From: Lichenostomus cassidix
Lineage: Eukaryota > Chordata > Aves > Passeriformes > Meliphagidae
Reading direction: 5' to 3'
NCBI GenBank assembly: GCA_008360975.2
Contig: VLJF02000033.1
Coordinates: 2,294,001 to 2,358,000, forward strand
DNA: 64,000 bases
In this document: positions 1 through 11,200 of the stretch, piece after piece
How the letters are laid out: each line of letters begins with the position of its first letter
Numbering within the stretch: the first letter of the stretch is position 1
Translations under genes and position numbers: made by a program
The notes under the pieces: generated by a model
What the model was told of the DNA's origin: nothing
Seen by the model: only the letters and a program-made list of their open reading frames with translations
The model's database searches: none

Positions 1-208
1 GGTCACAGCATGGCCCCGCCCCTTTCCACCTCCTCTGCAATACCAAAAATAACCATTTTTCCCACCAAAATAACCATTTTTCTCCCCAAAATAACCATTT
101 TTTCCCCCAAAACACCCATTTTTTCACCCAAATCCCGCTGACTCCGGGGGTCGAGCTCCCCGATATTTGGGGTGACAAGGGGGCGTGGTCAGAGCATGGC
201 CCCGCCCC

Positions 209-214
209 TTTATT
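209..214 (-). promoter_or_regulatory. Third tandem AATAAA
   Basis: Third copy of the hexamer in the 3' array. The outermost unit (positions 1-60) has CTTTCC at this place and has lost the signal. Confidence 0.45.
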
Positions 215-373
215 CTCTTCTACAATACCAAAAATAACCATTTTTTTCACCCAAAATAACCATTTTTTCCCCCAAAACACCCATTTTTTCACCCAAATCC
301 CGCTGATTTTGGGGCTCGAGCTCCCCAATATTTGGGGTGACAAGGGGGCGTGGTCAGAGCCCGGCCCCGCCCC

Positions 374-379
374 TTTATT
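374..379 (-). promoter_or_regulatory. Second tandem AATAAA
   Basis: Same position in the next 3' repeat unit as the hexamer at 562-567, so it is a duplicated candidate cleavage signal about 330 bases after the stop. Confidence 0.45.
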
Positions 380-561
380 CTCTTCTACAATACCAAAAAT
401 AACCATTTTTTCACCCCAAAATAACAACTTTTTCACCCAAAATAACCATTTTTTCCACCCAAATTCCGGGGGTTTTTGGGACTGAGCACCCCAATATTTG
501 GGGTGGAGCACCCCCCCATATTTTAGGGTTTGGGGGCGTGGTCACAGCATGGCCCCGCCCC

Positions 562-567
562 TTTATT
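562..567 (-). promoter_or_regulatory. Candidate poly(A) signal AATAAA, first after the stop
   Basis: Plus-strand TTTATT reads AATAAA in PHF1 sense, about 140 bases after the stop codon. It is the first canonical hexamer in the 3' flank and sits in a repeat unit, so later copies exist. Confidence 0.55.
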
Positions 568-706
568 CTCCTCTGCAATACCAAAAATACCCATTTTTCA
601 CCCAAAATACCCATTTTTTCACCCAAATCCCGGGGGTTTCGGGGTGTGGGGACCCCAATTTTTGGGGTGGAGCTCCCCGCTATTTTGGGGTGCCAAGGGG
701 GCGTGG

Positions 707-1034
707 TCAGAGCACGGCCCCGCCCCCCCACTCCAGCAGGTACTGCACTGTCCCATCCAGAGTCACGCGGCGCGCCAGGACCCGGGGGGGCGGGGCCAGC
801 CCGGGGGGCGGGGCCAGCCAAGGGGGCGTGGTCTGCGCGGGGGGCGGGGCCTGGGCGGCGAACATCTCCTGCGCGGTGGGCGTGGCTTGGCCGGTGGGCG
901 TGGTTTGGCCGGTGGGCGTGGTTTGGCCGGTGGGCGTGGCTTTGGCGGGCGGTGGGCGTGGCCTGGGCGGGGGGAGGGGCCGGCGGCGCGCGGGGGGAGG
1001 GGCGGAGGGTGGGTCCGGATCCGGAGCGGGAGAG
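707..1034 (-). CDS. PHF1: PHF1 copy A last exon: C-terminal chromo-like domain and stop
   Basis: The exon opens after a strong CTCTCCCCAG acceptor (AG at 1036-1035) and its first base completes an AGC serine split with the exon at 2521-2468. About 108 codons follow without a stop to TGA at 709-707. The first ~80 residues are proline-rich low complexity (R/P/A, then ATPTGQ-like repeats, then AQEMFAAQ). The last 25 form the conserved PHF1 C-terminus: RVLARRVTLDGTVQYLLEWG followed by GGAVL. In Polycomb-like proteins this chromo-like C-terminal domain binds SUZ12 and docks the protein on PRC2. The proline-rich part contains a coding minisatellite of 18-bp units at about 875-960. Confidence 0.9.
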
Positions 1035-1040
1035 CTGGGG

Positions 1041-2400
1041 AGAGAAACCAGTATAAACCAGTATGGACCAGTGTAAACCAGTATGGACCAGTATAAACCG
1101 GTATAAACCGGTACGGACTGGTACAGACCAGTATGGACCAGTATGGACCAGTGTGGACCAGTATAGACTGGTGTAAACCAGTATAGACCAGTAAGGACCA
1201 GTATAAACCAGTATGGACCAGTATAAACCAGTATAAACCAGTACGGACTGGTACAGACCAGTATAAACCAGTATGGACCAGTATAAACCAGTATAAACCA
1301 GTACGGACTGGTACAGACCAGTATAAACCAGTATGGACCAGTATAGACCAGTATAAACCAGCATAGACTGGTGTAAACCAGTATAAACCAGTACGGACCA
1401 GTATAAACCAGTATGGACCAGTCTGGATTGGTACAGACCAGTATAAACCAGTATAAACCAGTATAGACCAGTGTGGACCAGTATGGACCAATATGGACTG
1501 GTGTAAACCAGTATGGACCAGTATGGACCAGTGTGGACCAGTCTGGACCACTATAGACTGGTGTAAACCAGTATAAACCAGTATAAACCAGTATAAACCA
1601 GTATAAACCAGTATAAACCAGTACAGACCAGTATAAACCAGTATGGACCAGTCTGGACTGGTGTACACCAGTATAAATTGGTACAGACCACTATAAACCA
1701 GTATAAACCAGTATAGATTTGTATAAACTGGTATAAACCAGCATGGACTGGTGTGGAAGGTATGGACCAGTATAGACCAGTATCAACTAGTATAGACCAG
1801 TATAGACCAGTATCAACCAGTATAGACCAGTATAGACCGGTATAAGTCGGTATGGACCAGTGTGGACTGGTGTAAACTGGTACAGACCAGTATAAACTGG
1901 TACAGACCAGTATAAACTGGTATAAACCAGTATGGACCAGTATAGACTGGTGTAAACCAGTATAAACCGGTACAGACCAGTATAAACCAGTATGAACCAG
2001 TATAAATTTGTATAAACCAGTACAGACCAGTATCAACCAGTATGGACTGATGTAAACCAGTATAAACCAGTATGGACTGGTACAGACCAGTATAAACCAG
2101 TATGGACTGATGTAAACCAGTATAAACCAGTATGGACTAGTATAGACCAGTATAAACCAGTATGGACCAGTGTAAGCTGATGTGGACTGGTATAGGCTGG
2201 TATAAACCGGTATAAACCAGTATGGACTGGTATGAACCAGTACGGACCAGTATGGACCAGTACAAACTGGTGTGAACCAGTGTGGACCAGTACAAACCAG
2301 TATGGAGCCCAAAACCAGTATGAACCAGTATAGATTGGTACAAACCAGTCCATGTCAGTCCATCCCAGTCCATCCCAGTGCTCCCAGTATGACCCCAAAT
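1041..2400. repeat. 10-bp CCAGTATAAA / CCAGTATGGA array
   Basis: About 1.3 kb of a degenerate decamer (CCAGTATAAA, CCAGTATGGA, CCAGTATAGA, CTGGTACAGA variants) fills most of the intron between the last two exons of copy A. Past 2345 it grades into CCCAGTCCAT/CCCAGTTCC units towards the donor of the exon at 2468. No coding signal. Confidence 0.9.
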
Positions 2401-2467
2401 TCCTCCCAGTTCCCTCCCAGTCCATCCCAGTCCCTCCCAGTTCCATCCCAGTCCCTCCCAGTCCCAC

Positions 2468-2521
2468 CTGGGGCTGTTGCTGGCCGAAGGGTGGAATGAG
2501 GCAAACATCCGGATGGGAGGG
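2468..2521 (-). CDS. PHF1: PHF1 copy A exon: PPIRMFASFHPSAS linker motif
   Basis: A 54-bp exon between a CCCCCAG acceptor and a CAG|GTGGGA donor (GT at 2467-2466). It encodes PPIRMFASFHPSASNSP with one base and two bases of split codons at its ends. This is the short conserved motif of the PHF1 linker just before the C-terminal region, and the most specific evidence for PHF1 over its paralogues. Phase is consistent with the exons on both sides. Confidence 0.93.
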
Positions 2522-2529
2522 CTGGGGGA

Positions 2530-4195
2530 GAAACCCCAAATCCCAAAATTACCCCAAAATCCCAAAATTACCCCAAAAGCACCAAAATTACCCCAAAAGC
2601 ACCAAAATCGCAAAAATTCCCACAAAATTCTGCAAAATTCCCCAAAATTCCCACAAAATTCCATCAAAATTCATCAAAATTCCCCAAAAATTCCCCTAAA
2701 AGGCCCCAAAGGACCCCAAAATTTTCAAATTCCCTCAAAATCCCCCAAATGTCTAAATTCCCCCAAAATTCCTCAAAATGTGGTCTGAGACGCCAAAATT
2801 CCCACAAAATATCCCCAAAAAATCCCTCAGAATTTCACCAGGGACCCCAAAATTGCCCAAAATCCCAAAATCCCCCAAAATCCCCAAATTTCTGTCATCC
2901 CCCCAGACCTCAAAATTCCAAATATTCCTGAAAATCCCCCAAATCCACCCAGAACCCAAATCCCCCCAAAATCCCCAAATCCCCAAAAATCCCAAAATCT
3001 TCCCAAAACCCCAAAATCTCCAAACGCCCCCAAATCCCTCCTGAAAAATCTCCCAAATTCCCCCAAAATCCGTCTAAATCCTCCAAATCCCCCAATCCCC
3101 CCACATCCCAAAATCCCCAAAAATCCCAAAATCCCCAAAATCTCTAAAATTCTTTCCCAAATACCCCAATCCCCTAAGATCCCAAATTCCCCTAAATCCC
3201 CTAAATGCTAAAAATGCCCTAAATTCCACCCAGAATCCTCCAAATCCTCCGAATTCCCCAGACCACCAGAATCCCCTAAAATCCCCAAAATCCCCTAAAA
3301 TCCAATAAAAATCTCCCAAATTTACCCCCAAATTTCTTCCCAAAATTGCCCCTAAAATCCTTGGACTTAAAATTCAAAAATCTTCCCCAAATCCCAAAAT
3401 CCCAAATCTGCTCAAATTGCCCTGGTTCCTCAAGATCACCCAATGACTGCTGACCCCAGAATCCCCAAATTCCTTCCCAAAATGCGCCCTAAAATCCCCA
3501 AATTTCCCCTAAATCCCCTTAAAATCCCTCCAAATCTCCTCAAAATCCCCCAAAATTTCAAAATCTCCCTAATCCCCAAAATCCTTAAATCCCAGACCCC
3601 AAAATCAAAACCCTTAAAATAATTAAAATCCCCAAATCACCTGCAAAATCCCAAAATCTCCCAAATTCCCAAAATCTTCCAATCCCCAGACCCAAAATCC
3701 CCAAAATCCTCAAAATGCCTTCAAAATCGCCTAAAATCCCAAAATCCCCTAAAATCCCCAAAATCCCAAAATCTCCTTAATTACTCCAAAATCCTCTAAA
3801 TCCCCACATATTCCCAAAATCCCAAAAACCCAAATCCCCCAAAAACCCCCAAAATCCTCAAAATCACCCAAATCCCAAATCCCTAAAATCACCCAAAATC
3901 TCCCCAATTCCCCCTAAAATTCCTAAAATCCCTAAAATCTCCCAAACTCTAAATCCCCAAAATCACCTAAACTCTAAATTCCCCAAAATCCCCCAACCCT
4001 AAAATCCCAAAAATCCCTAAAATACCAAAATCCCTAAATCTCCCAAATCCCCAAAATCCCAAAATCTCCAGAATTCCCAAATTCCCAAATTCCCCCAAAT
4101 TCCTCCAAATCCCCGCAGACCCCAAAATCCCAAAACCCCCAAAAACCCCAAAATCCCAAATCCCCCCAAAAAAATCCCAAAAATCCCCAAACCCC
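2530..4195. repeat. CCCCAAAAT-type intron array
   Basis: Degenerate 8-10 bp units such as CCCCAAAATCCC and CCCAAATTCCC, with very few runs of G on the plus strand. It fills the whole intron between the exons at 2521 and 4200. No exon-derived units are visible. Confidence 0.9.
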
Positions 4196-4199
4196 AAAC

Positions 4200-4258
4200 C
4201 TGGGCGGAGCTCTCCTGGCCTGAGTTTGCCGGAAGTTGTAAGAACCTCCTGGGGAAAC
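4200..4258 (-). CDS. PHF1: PHF1 copy A exon: YNFR linker motif
   Basis: A 59-bp exon with acceptor CCTGCAG and a weak donor CAG|GTTTGG. It encodes VSPGGSYNFRQTQARRAPP plus two bases of a split serine. The SYNFR core and the following ARR..PPSPPIR join match the PHF1 linker. The exon starts on a complete codon, which fits the preceding exon ending in a full CAG codon. The weak donor is the main doubt, but phase and homology both support the call. Confidence 0.87.
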
Positions 4259-4261
4259 CTG

Positions 4262-6222
4262 CAGGGAAAAAATCCCAAATTTTGGGGGATTTGGGGGATT
4301 TGGGGTTTCCTGGGGATCTACCGGATTTTGGGGTTTTTTGGGGATTTTTCAGGGTTTTTTGGGGGGATTTTTGGGGTTTTTTCAGGGGTTTTTGGGGGAT
4401 TTTTGGGGTTTTTTCAGGGTTTTTTAGGGGGATTTTTTGGGGCTTTTTGGGGATTTTTCGGGTTTATTTTTGGGTTTTTTGAGGTTTGGTGGTTTTTTTA
4501 TAGGTTTTTTGGAAGGCTTTGGGGTTTTTTGGGAGGTTTTTTGGGGAGTTTTGGGTTTTTGGGGTTTGGTGTTTTTTCTGGACTTTTTGGGGATTTTTAG
4601 GAGTTTTTAGGTTTTCGGGGGATTTTAATAATTTTTGGGGATTTTTCGGGGAGTTTTTTGGGGGATTTGGGGTTTTTTTCAGTTTTTTTGAGGGTTTTTG
4701 GGGTTTTTTTTAGTTTTTTGGGGGAGTTTTGGGGTTTTTGAGGGTTTGGGGTTTTTTTTCTGGAATTTTTGGGGGCTTTGTGGATTTTTGGGGGGTGTTT
4801 TGGGTTTTTGGGGATTTTAAAAATTTTTGGGGGATTTTTTGGGGTTTTTTAGATTTGGGTTTTTTGGTTTTTTTGAAGGGTTTGGGGGTTTTGGAGTTTT
4901 TGGGAGTTTTGGGGTTTTTTGGGGGGTTTGGGGTTTTTTCTGGAATTTTTGGGGACATTTGGGGATTTTTGAGGTTTTTTTTGGGTTTTGCATTCTTAGG
5001 GGATTTAAAAAAATATTTTGGGATTTTTTGGGGGTTTTTTGAGGTATTTAGGGGATTTTTTTAGTTTTTTTTGAAGGGTTTGGGGTTTTTTGGAGTTTTT
5101 TGGGGAGTTTTGGGGTTTTTTGGGAGTTTTGGGTTTTTCTCTGGAATTTTTGGGGGCATCTGGGGATTTTAGGATTTTTTTTGGGTTTTGGGTTTTTAGG
5201 GCATTTTTAGAATTTTTTTTGGATTTTTAGGGGTTTTTTTAGGGGATTTAGGGGGTTTTTGGGTTTTTTTTGGAAGTTTTGGGGTTTTTTGGGGGGTTTG
5301 AGGTTTTTTTCTGGAATTTTTGGGGACTTTTGGGGATTTCTTGGGGGTTTTTTTTGGGTTTTGCATTCTTAGGGGATTTAAAAAAATTTTTGGGGTTTTT
5401 TTGGGTTTTTTTTAGGGGATTTGGGGTTTTTTCAGTTTTTTGAGGGTTTTTGGGGTTTTTTGGAGTTTTTTTGGGAAGTTTTGGGGGTTTTTGGGCGTTT
5501 TGGGGTTTTTTCTGGAATTTTTGGGCATTTGGGGATTTTTGGTGTTTTTCGGGGATTTTGGGGGGTTTTTTTGGTTTTTGAGGTTTTTGGGGGTTTTTTG
5601 AGTTTTGGAGTTTTTTGGGAGTTTGGGGTTTTTCCCTGGATTTTTGGTGGATTTTGGGGCCTTTTGGGGGTTGGGGATTTTGGGATTTTTTTTTGCGCGG
5701 TTGGGATTTTATTGAAATTTTTTGGGGTTTTTTGGGGGGATTTGATTTTTTTTTTGAGGTTTATTGAGGATTTTGAGATTTTTTTGGGGGATTTCTTTGG
5801 GCTTTTGGGGGTTTTTGGGGTTTTTTGGTGGGGATTTGGGGTTTTTTTAGTTTTTTGGTGGTTTTTTTGGAAGTTTTTGTGAGGTTTTGGGGTTTTTTTG
5901 GGGGATTTTTTGGGTTTTTTGTAGTTTTTCTTGGGTTTTTCGGGGGAGGCGAGTTGGGTTTTTTTGGGGGTTTTGGGTTTGGGGAATTTTTGGGGTTTTT
6001 TTGGGTTTTGGGATTTTTTGGGGATTTTTTGGGGTTTTGGGAATTTTTCTTTGGGTTTTTCGGGGGAGAGGCATTGGGATTTTTTGGGATTTTTTGGATT
6101 TTTGGGTTTTGGGATTTTTTGGGGTTTTTTGGGGTTTTTTTTGGACTTTTTGGGATTTTTTTGGGATTTTTTTGGTTTTTTGGGGTTTTTTTGGGGGGTT
6201 TTTTTGGGGTTTTTTTGGGGTC
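4262..6222. repeat. TTTTTTGGGG-type intron array
   Basis: About 2 kb of TTTTTTGGGGATTTTTGGGG units with almost no C on the plus strand. The strand bias flips exactly at the exon 4200-4258, where the C/A-rich array on the other side ends. Confidence 0.9.
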
Positions 6223-6226
6223 TCAC

Positions 6227-6272
6227 CTGGGAGCGCCGGCGACCCCCAGCCTTGCCTCGTCCTGGGGAGCAA
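6227..6272 (-). CDS. PHF1: PHF1 copy A exon: short basic linker
   Basis: A 46-bp exon with acceptor GGTTTCAG and donor CAG|GTGAGA. In the phase imposed by the exon at 8264-8139 it reads (S)CSPGRGKAGGRRRSQ and ends on a complete codon, so it links both neighbours without frame loss. It is much shorter than the corresponding basic linker of mammalian PHF1 (known to be long and rich in R/K). The assignment rests on splice sites, phase and basic composition; sequence similarity is weak. Confidence 0.8.
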
Positions 6273-6296
6273 CTGAAACCCCAAAAAACCCAAATT

Positions 6297-6412
6297 TGGG
6301 AATCCCAAAAGTCACATTTGGGGATCCCAAAAATCACATCTGGGGATCCCAAAAATCACTTTGAGGATCCCAAAAATCACTTTGGGGATCCCAAAAATCA
6401 CTTTGGGGATCC
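6297..6412. repeat. Five 22-bp GGGGATCCCAAAAATCAC units
   Basis: Five near-identical 22-bp units, each with a GGATCC site, lie just upstream (in gene sense) of the 46-bp exon. Confidence 0.9.
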
Positions 6413-6439
6413 CGAGGCAGAGAAACCCCAAAAGAGCCC

Positions 6440-8130
6440 AAAATCCCCCAAATTCCCTTAACCACCCCAAACTTCCCGAAATCCCCAAAACCTCCTGAAA
6501 TCCCCCAAAAATCCCCTTTTCCCCCCAAATCCCCCAAAATTCCCCCCAACACTCCCAAATCTCCCCTAAAAAAATCCCTTTTTACCCCCAAAACTCCCTA
6601 AAATTCTCCTTTTTCCCCCAATGCCCCAAATCCTCCCAAATCTCCCAACCCCAAATTCCCCCAAAATCCCCTTCAATCCCACCTAAACCCCAAAAATCCC
6701 ATTTTCCCCAAAATTCCCCAAATCACCCCAAATCCCCAAAATCCCATTTTTCCTAAAATCCCATTTTTTCCCCCAAAAATCCCATTTTTTCCCAAAATCC
6801 CATTTTTTCTCCATTTTTTTCCCCAAAAAAATCCCATTTTTTCCCCAAAATCCCATTTTTTCCCAAAAAATCCCATTTTTTCCCTAAATCCCATTTTTTC
6901 CCCCAAAACCCCATTTCCCCATTCCCATTTCCCCAAAACCCCATTTTCCCCCAAAATCCCATTTTTCCCCCAAAATCCCATTTTTCCCCAAAAACCCTAT
7001 TTTTCCCCCTAAAATTCCCAAATCCCCATTTTTCCCCTTAAAATCCCATTCCCCAAAATCCCATTTTTCCTCCCCAAAATCCTTTTTTTCCAAAATCCCA
7101 TTTTCCCCCAAAATCCCATTTTCCCCCAAAAAACTTCCCAATTTTTTCCCCCAAAATCCTATTTTAAAATTTCCCCCTTTAAAATCCCCATTTTTTTCCC
7201 AAAATCCCATTTTTCCCCTAAAATCCCCTTAAAATCCTCTATTTTCCCCAAAATCCCCATTTTTCCCCAAAATCCCATTTTTTCCCTAAAATCCCATTTT
7301 TCCTCCAAAATCCCATTTTTTCCCCTAAAATCTCCCTTTTTTTCCCCAAAATCCCATTTTTTCCCAAATCCCATTTTTTTCCCTTTAAATCCCATTTTCC
7401 CCCAAATCCCATTTCCCCCAAAAATCCCATTTTTTCCCAAAAATTCCCCCCCAAAATCCCCTAAAAATCCCTTTTTTTTTCCCCAAAATCCCATTTTCCC
7501 CTAAAATCCCCAAAATCCTGTATTTTCCAAAATGCCCCAAATTTTCCCCAAAAATCCCATTTTTCCCCCAAATTCCCCCAAATACCCCAAAATTACCCTT
7601 AAAATCCCATATTTTCCCAAAATAATCCCATATTTCCCCAAAACCCCATTTTCCCCTAAATTTCCCCAAATTCCTCAAGTACTTCCATTTTTCCCCCCAA
7701 ATCCCATTTTTCCCATTTTTCACCCAAAAATCCCATTTTTCCTCCAAAATCTCCCATTTTCCCTCTAAAATCCCATTTTTCCCCTAAACTCTATTTGCCC
7801 CAAATCCTATTTTTCCCCAAATTTCCCAAAATCCCATTTTTCCCAAAAATCCCATTTTATCTCCCAAAATCTCATATTTTTCCCCAAAATCCCATTTTCC
7901 CCAAAAAATCCTATTTTTCCCCAAAATTTCCCTAGAAACCCATTTTTTCCCCAAAATCCCCTAAAAATCCCATTTTCCCCAAAATACCCCAAAAATCCCA
8001 TTTTTTCCTCAAAATGCCCCAAATTCCCCTAAAAATCCATTTTTTTCCCCCAAAAATCCCATTTTTCCCCAAATTTTCCCCAAATTCCCATTTTTCCCCC
8101 CAAATTCCCACATTCCCCCCAAAACCCCAA
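6440..8130. repeat. CCCATTTTTCCCCAAAAT intron array
   Basis: Units of about 17-20 bp, for example AAAATCCCATTTTTCCCC, fill the rest of the intron between exons 6272 and 8139. G is nearly absent from the plus strand. No exon-derived units recognised. Confidence 0.9.
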
Positions 8131-8138
8131 GCTCTCAC

Positions 8139-8264
8139 CTGTCCGGCAGGTGTTTTTGGGTGTTTTTGGGTTTCTCCAGCAGGTGGGGCGGCAGGGGGGG
8201 AGGGGCGCGAGTGTGCAGCCCGAAGAGTCCTTTGCGCTTCTTCATCTCCCGGCCGGAAACGAAC
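8139..8264 (-). CDS. PHF1: PHF1 copy A exon: winged-helix basic loop (REMKKRKG)
   Basis: A 126-bp exon, acceptor AAACAG, donor CAG|GTGAGA. Its first base completes the arginine of a KDR-F junction. It then reads FVSGREMKKRKGLFGLHTR followed by a proline/leucine- and lysine-containing tail ending LPD. In Polycomb-like proteins the extended-homology region is a winged helix whose lysine-rich loop, here KKRK, contacts unmethylated CpG DNA. The first ~55 bases of this exon, with the acceptor, are repeated 17 times in the intron immediately upstream. Confidence 0.95.
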
Positions 8265-11200
8265 CTGTTTGGGGCGAAAAACCGGGATTTTGGGAAAAAT
8301 ATGGGAATTTTGGGGGGAAAAATGGGGAATTTGGGTGTAAAATGGGGATTTTAGGGGTGATTTGGGAGCCCAAAAACTCCTTTGCGCTTCTTCATCTCCC
8401 GGCCGGACACGAACCTGGATTTGGGGGGAAAAATGGGGATTTTGGGAAAAATGGGAAACTTGGGGGAAAAATTGGGGAATTTGGGGTGAAAAAATGGGGA
8501 TTTTTGGGTGTAAAATGAGGATTTTGGGGGGAAAAATGGGGATTTTGGGGTGGATTTGGGGAGTCTGAAGAGCTCTTTGTCATCTCCCAGCCGGACATGA
8601 ACCTGAGATTTGGGGCGAAAAATGGGGATTTTGGGAAAAATGGGAATTTTGGGATGGATTTAAAGGGATTTTTGGGGTATTTAGGGGAAAAAATGGGGAT
8701 TTTAGGGGTGATTTTGGGGTAATTTGGGAAGCCTGAAGAGCCCTTTGCACTTCTTCATCTCCCAGCTGGAAACGAACCTGAGATTTGGGGCGAAAAACGG
8801 GGATTTTGGGAAAAATGGGGATTTTGGGGGAAAAAATGGGGAATTTGGGTGAAAAAATGGGGATTTTAGGGCGAAAAATGGGGATTTTGGGGGGAAAAAT
8901 GGGGATTTTAGGGGTGATTTTGGGTGGATTTGGGGAGTCTGAAGAGCTCTTTGTCATCCCCAGCCGGAGATGAACCTGAGATTTGGGGCGAAAAATGGGG
9001 ATTTTGGGAAAAATGGGAATTTTGGGGAGATTTGGGGAAAAAAACCTGGGAATTTGGATGAAAAAATGGGGATTTTGAGAGGAAAAATGGAGATTTGGGG
9101 GAAATTTGGGAGCCCGAAGAGCTCTTTGTGCTTCTTCATCTCCCGGCTGGACACGAACCTGTTTGGGGCGAAAAACGGGAATTTTGGGAAAAATGAGGAT
9201 TTTGGGGGAAAAAATGGGGAATTTGGGAGAAAAATGGGGATTTTAGGGCAAAAAATAGGGATTTTAGAGGAAAAAATGGAGATTTTTGGGAGGATTTGGG
9301 GAGTCTGAAGAGCTCTTTGTCATCTCCCAGCCGGAGATGAACCTGAGATTTGGGGCGAAAAATGGGGATTTTGGGAAAAATGGGAATTTTGGGGGAAAAA
9401 TGGGGAATTTGGGAAAAAAATGGGAGAAAAAACAGGGAATTTGGGAGGAAAAATGGGGATTTTATGGGGAATTTTGGGAGCCCCAAAAGTCCTTTGCGCT
9501 TCTTCATCTCCCAGCTTGAGACGAACCTAGTTTGGGGCGAAAAATGGGAATTTTGGGAAAAATGGGAATTTTGGGGGGAAAAAATGGGGAATTTGGATGA
9601 AAAAATGGGGATTTTAGGGCAAAAAATGAGGATTTTTGGGTGATTTTGGGGAGGATTTTGGGAGCCCAAAAACTCCTTTGCGCTTCTTCATCTCCCAGCC
9701 TGAGACGAACCTGGTTTGGGGCGAAAAACGGAAATTTTGGGAAAAAATGGAATTTTGGGGAAAAAATTGGGAGAAAAAACGGGGATTTTAGGGCAAAAAA
9801 TGGGAATTTGGGGGGAAAAAATGGGGATTTTTGGGTGTAAAATGGGAATTTTGGGAGGATTTTGGGAGCCCGAAGAGTCCTTTGCGCTTCTTCATCTCCC
9901 GGCTGGAAACGAACCTGGTTTGGGGCGAAAAACGGGAATTTTGGGAAAAATGGGAATTTGGGGAAAAATTGGGAGAAAAAATGGGGAATTTGGGTGAAAA
10001 AATGGGATTTTTGGGTGTAAAATGGGAATTTTGGGAGGATTTTGGGAGCCCAAAAAGCCCTTTGCGCTTCTTTATCTCCCGGCTGGAGATGAACCTGAGA
10101 TTTGGGGTGAAAAATGGGGATTTTGGGAAAAATGGGGATTTTGGGGAGAAAAACAGGGAATTTGGGTGAAAAAATGGGAATTTTGGGAGGATTTGGGGAG
10201 CCCGAAATGTCCTTTGCACTTCTTCATCTCCCTGCCAGACATGAACCTGAGATTTGGGTTGAAAAACGGGGATTTTGGGAAAAATGGGAATTTTGGGAAG
10301 GATTTGGGAGAAAAAATGGGGATTTTATGGGGAAAAATGGGGATTTTTGGAGCCCAAAGAGTCCTTTGTGCTTCTTCATCTCCCGGCCGGAAACAAACCT
10401 GAGATTTGGGGGGAAAAACCGGGATTTTGGGAAAAATGGGAATTTTTGGGGGGAAAAAATGGGGAATTTGGGTGAAAAAATGGGGATTTTAGGGTGAAAA
10501 ATGGGGAATTTGAGGGAAAAATGGGGATTTTTGGGTGGATTTGGGGAGTCTGAAGAGCTCTTTGTCATCCCCAGCCAGAGATGAACCTGAGATTTGGGGT
10601 GAAAAATGGGGATTTTGGGAAAAATGGGAATTTTGGGGAAAAAATTGGGAGAAAAAACGGGGATTTTAGGGGAAAAAATGGGGATTTGGGGGGAAAAATG
10701 GGAATTTTTGGGTGTAAAATGGGAATTTTGGGAGGATTTTGGGAGCCTGAAAAGTCCTTTGTGCTTCTTCATCTCCCGGCCGGAAACAAACCTGAATTTG
10801 GGGGGAAAAACGGGAATTTTGGGAAAAATGGGAATTTTGGGGGAAAAAATTGGGAGAAAAAATGGGGATTTTAGGGCAAAAAATGGGGATTTGGGGAGAA
10901 AAGTTGGGATTTTTGGGTGTAAAATGGGAATTTTGGGAGGATTTTGGGAGCCTGAAAGGTCCTTTGCGCTTCTTCATCTCCCGGCCTGAGAGAAACCTGA
11001 GATTTGGGGCGAAAAACGGGAATTTTGGGAAAAATGGGAATTTTGGGGAAAAAATGGGGATTTTTGGGTGAAAAAATGGGGATTTTGAGAGGAAAAATGG
11101 GGATTTTGGGGGGAAAAATGGGGATTTGGGGGGAAAAAATGGAGATTTTTGGGTGGATTTGGGGAGTCTGAAGAGCTCTTTGTCATCCCCAGCTGGACAT

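Larger units (their letters stand above)
1..706 (-). repeat. 3'-flank array of 165-188 bp units carrying the PHF1 stop region
   Basis: Four units follow the PHF1 stop codon on the minus strand. Each repeats the last codons of the gene: the plus-strand motif GTGGTCA(G/C)AGC(A/C)(C/T)GGCCCCGCCC, whose TCA is the reverse complement of the TGA stop, recurs with TCA at 3-5, 189-191, 354-356 and 542-544 besides the genuine 707-709. Units also hold runs of the type AAAATAACCATTTTT and AATATTTGGGG. Apart from the poly(A) signals listed separately I see no gene here. Confidence 0.85.

Noticed and set aside
2530..4195. Telomeric or ciliate-type CCCCAAAA telomere repeat
   Set aside because: Units are degenerate, mixed in length and confined between PHF1 exons; no TTAGGG array is present.
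4226..6461. Long open frames rich in F, G, W or in K, P, N across the arrays here and elsewhere
   Set aside because: They are by-products of stop-poor short repeats (TTTTTGGGG reads F-G-F-W; the other strand K-P-Q-N). They lack domains, occur in several frames at once and lie in PHF1 introns.
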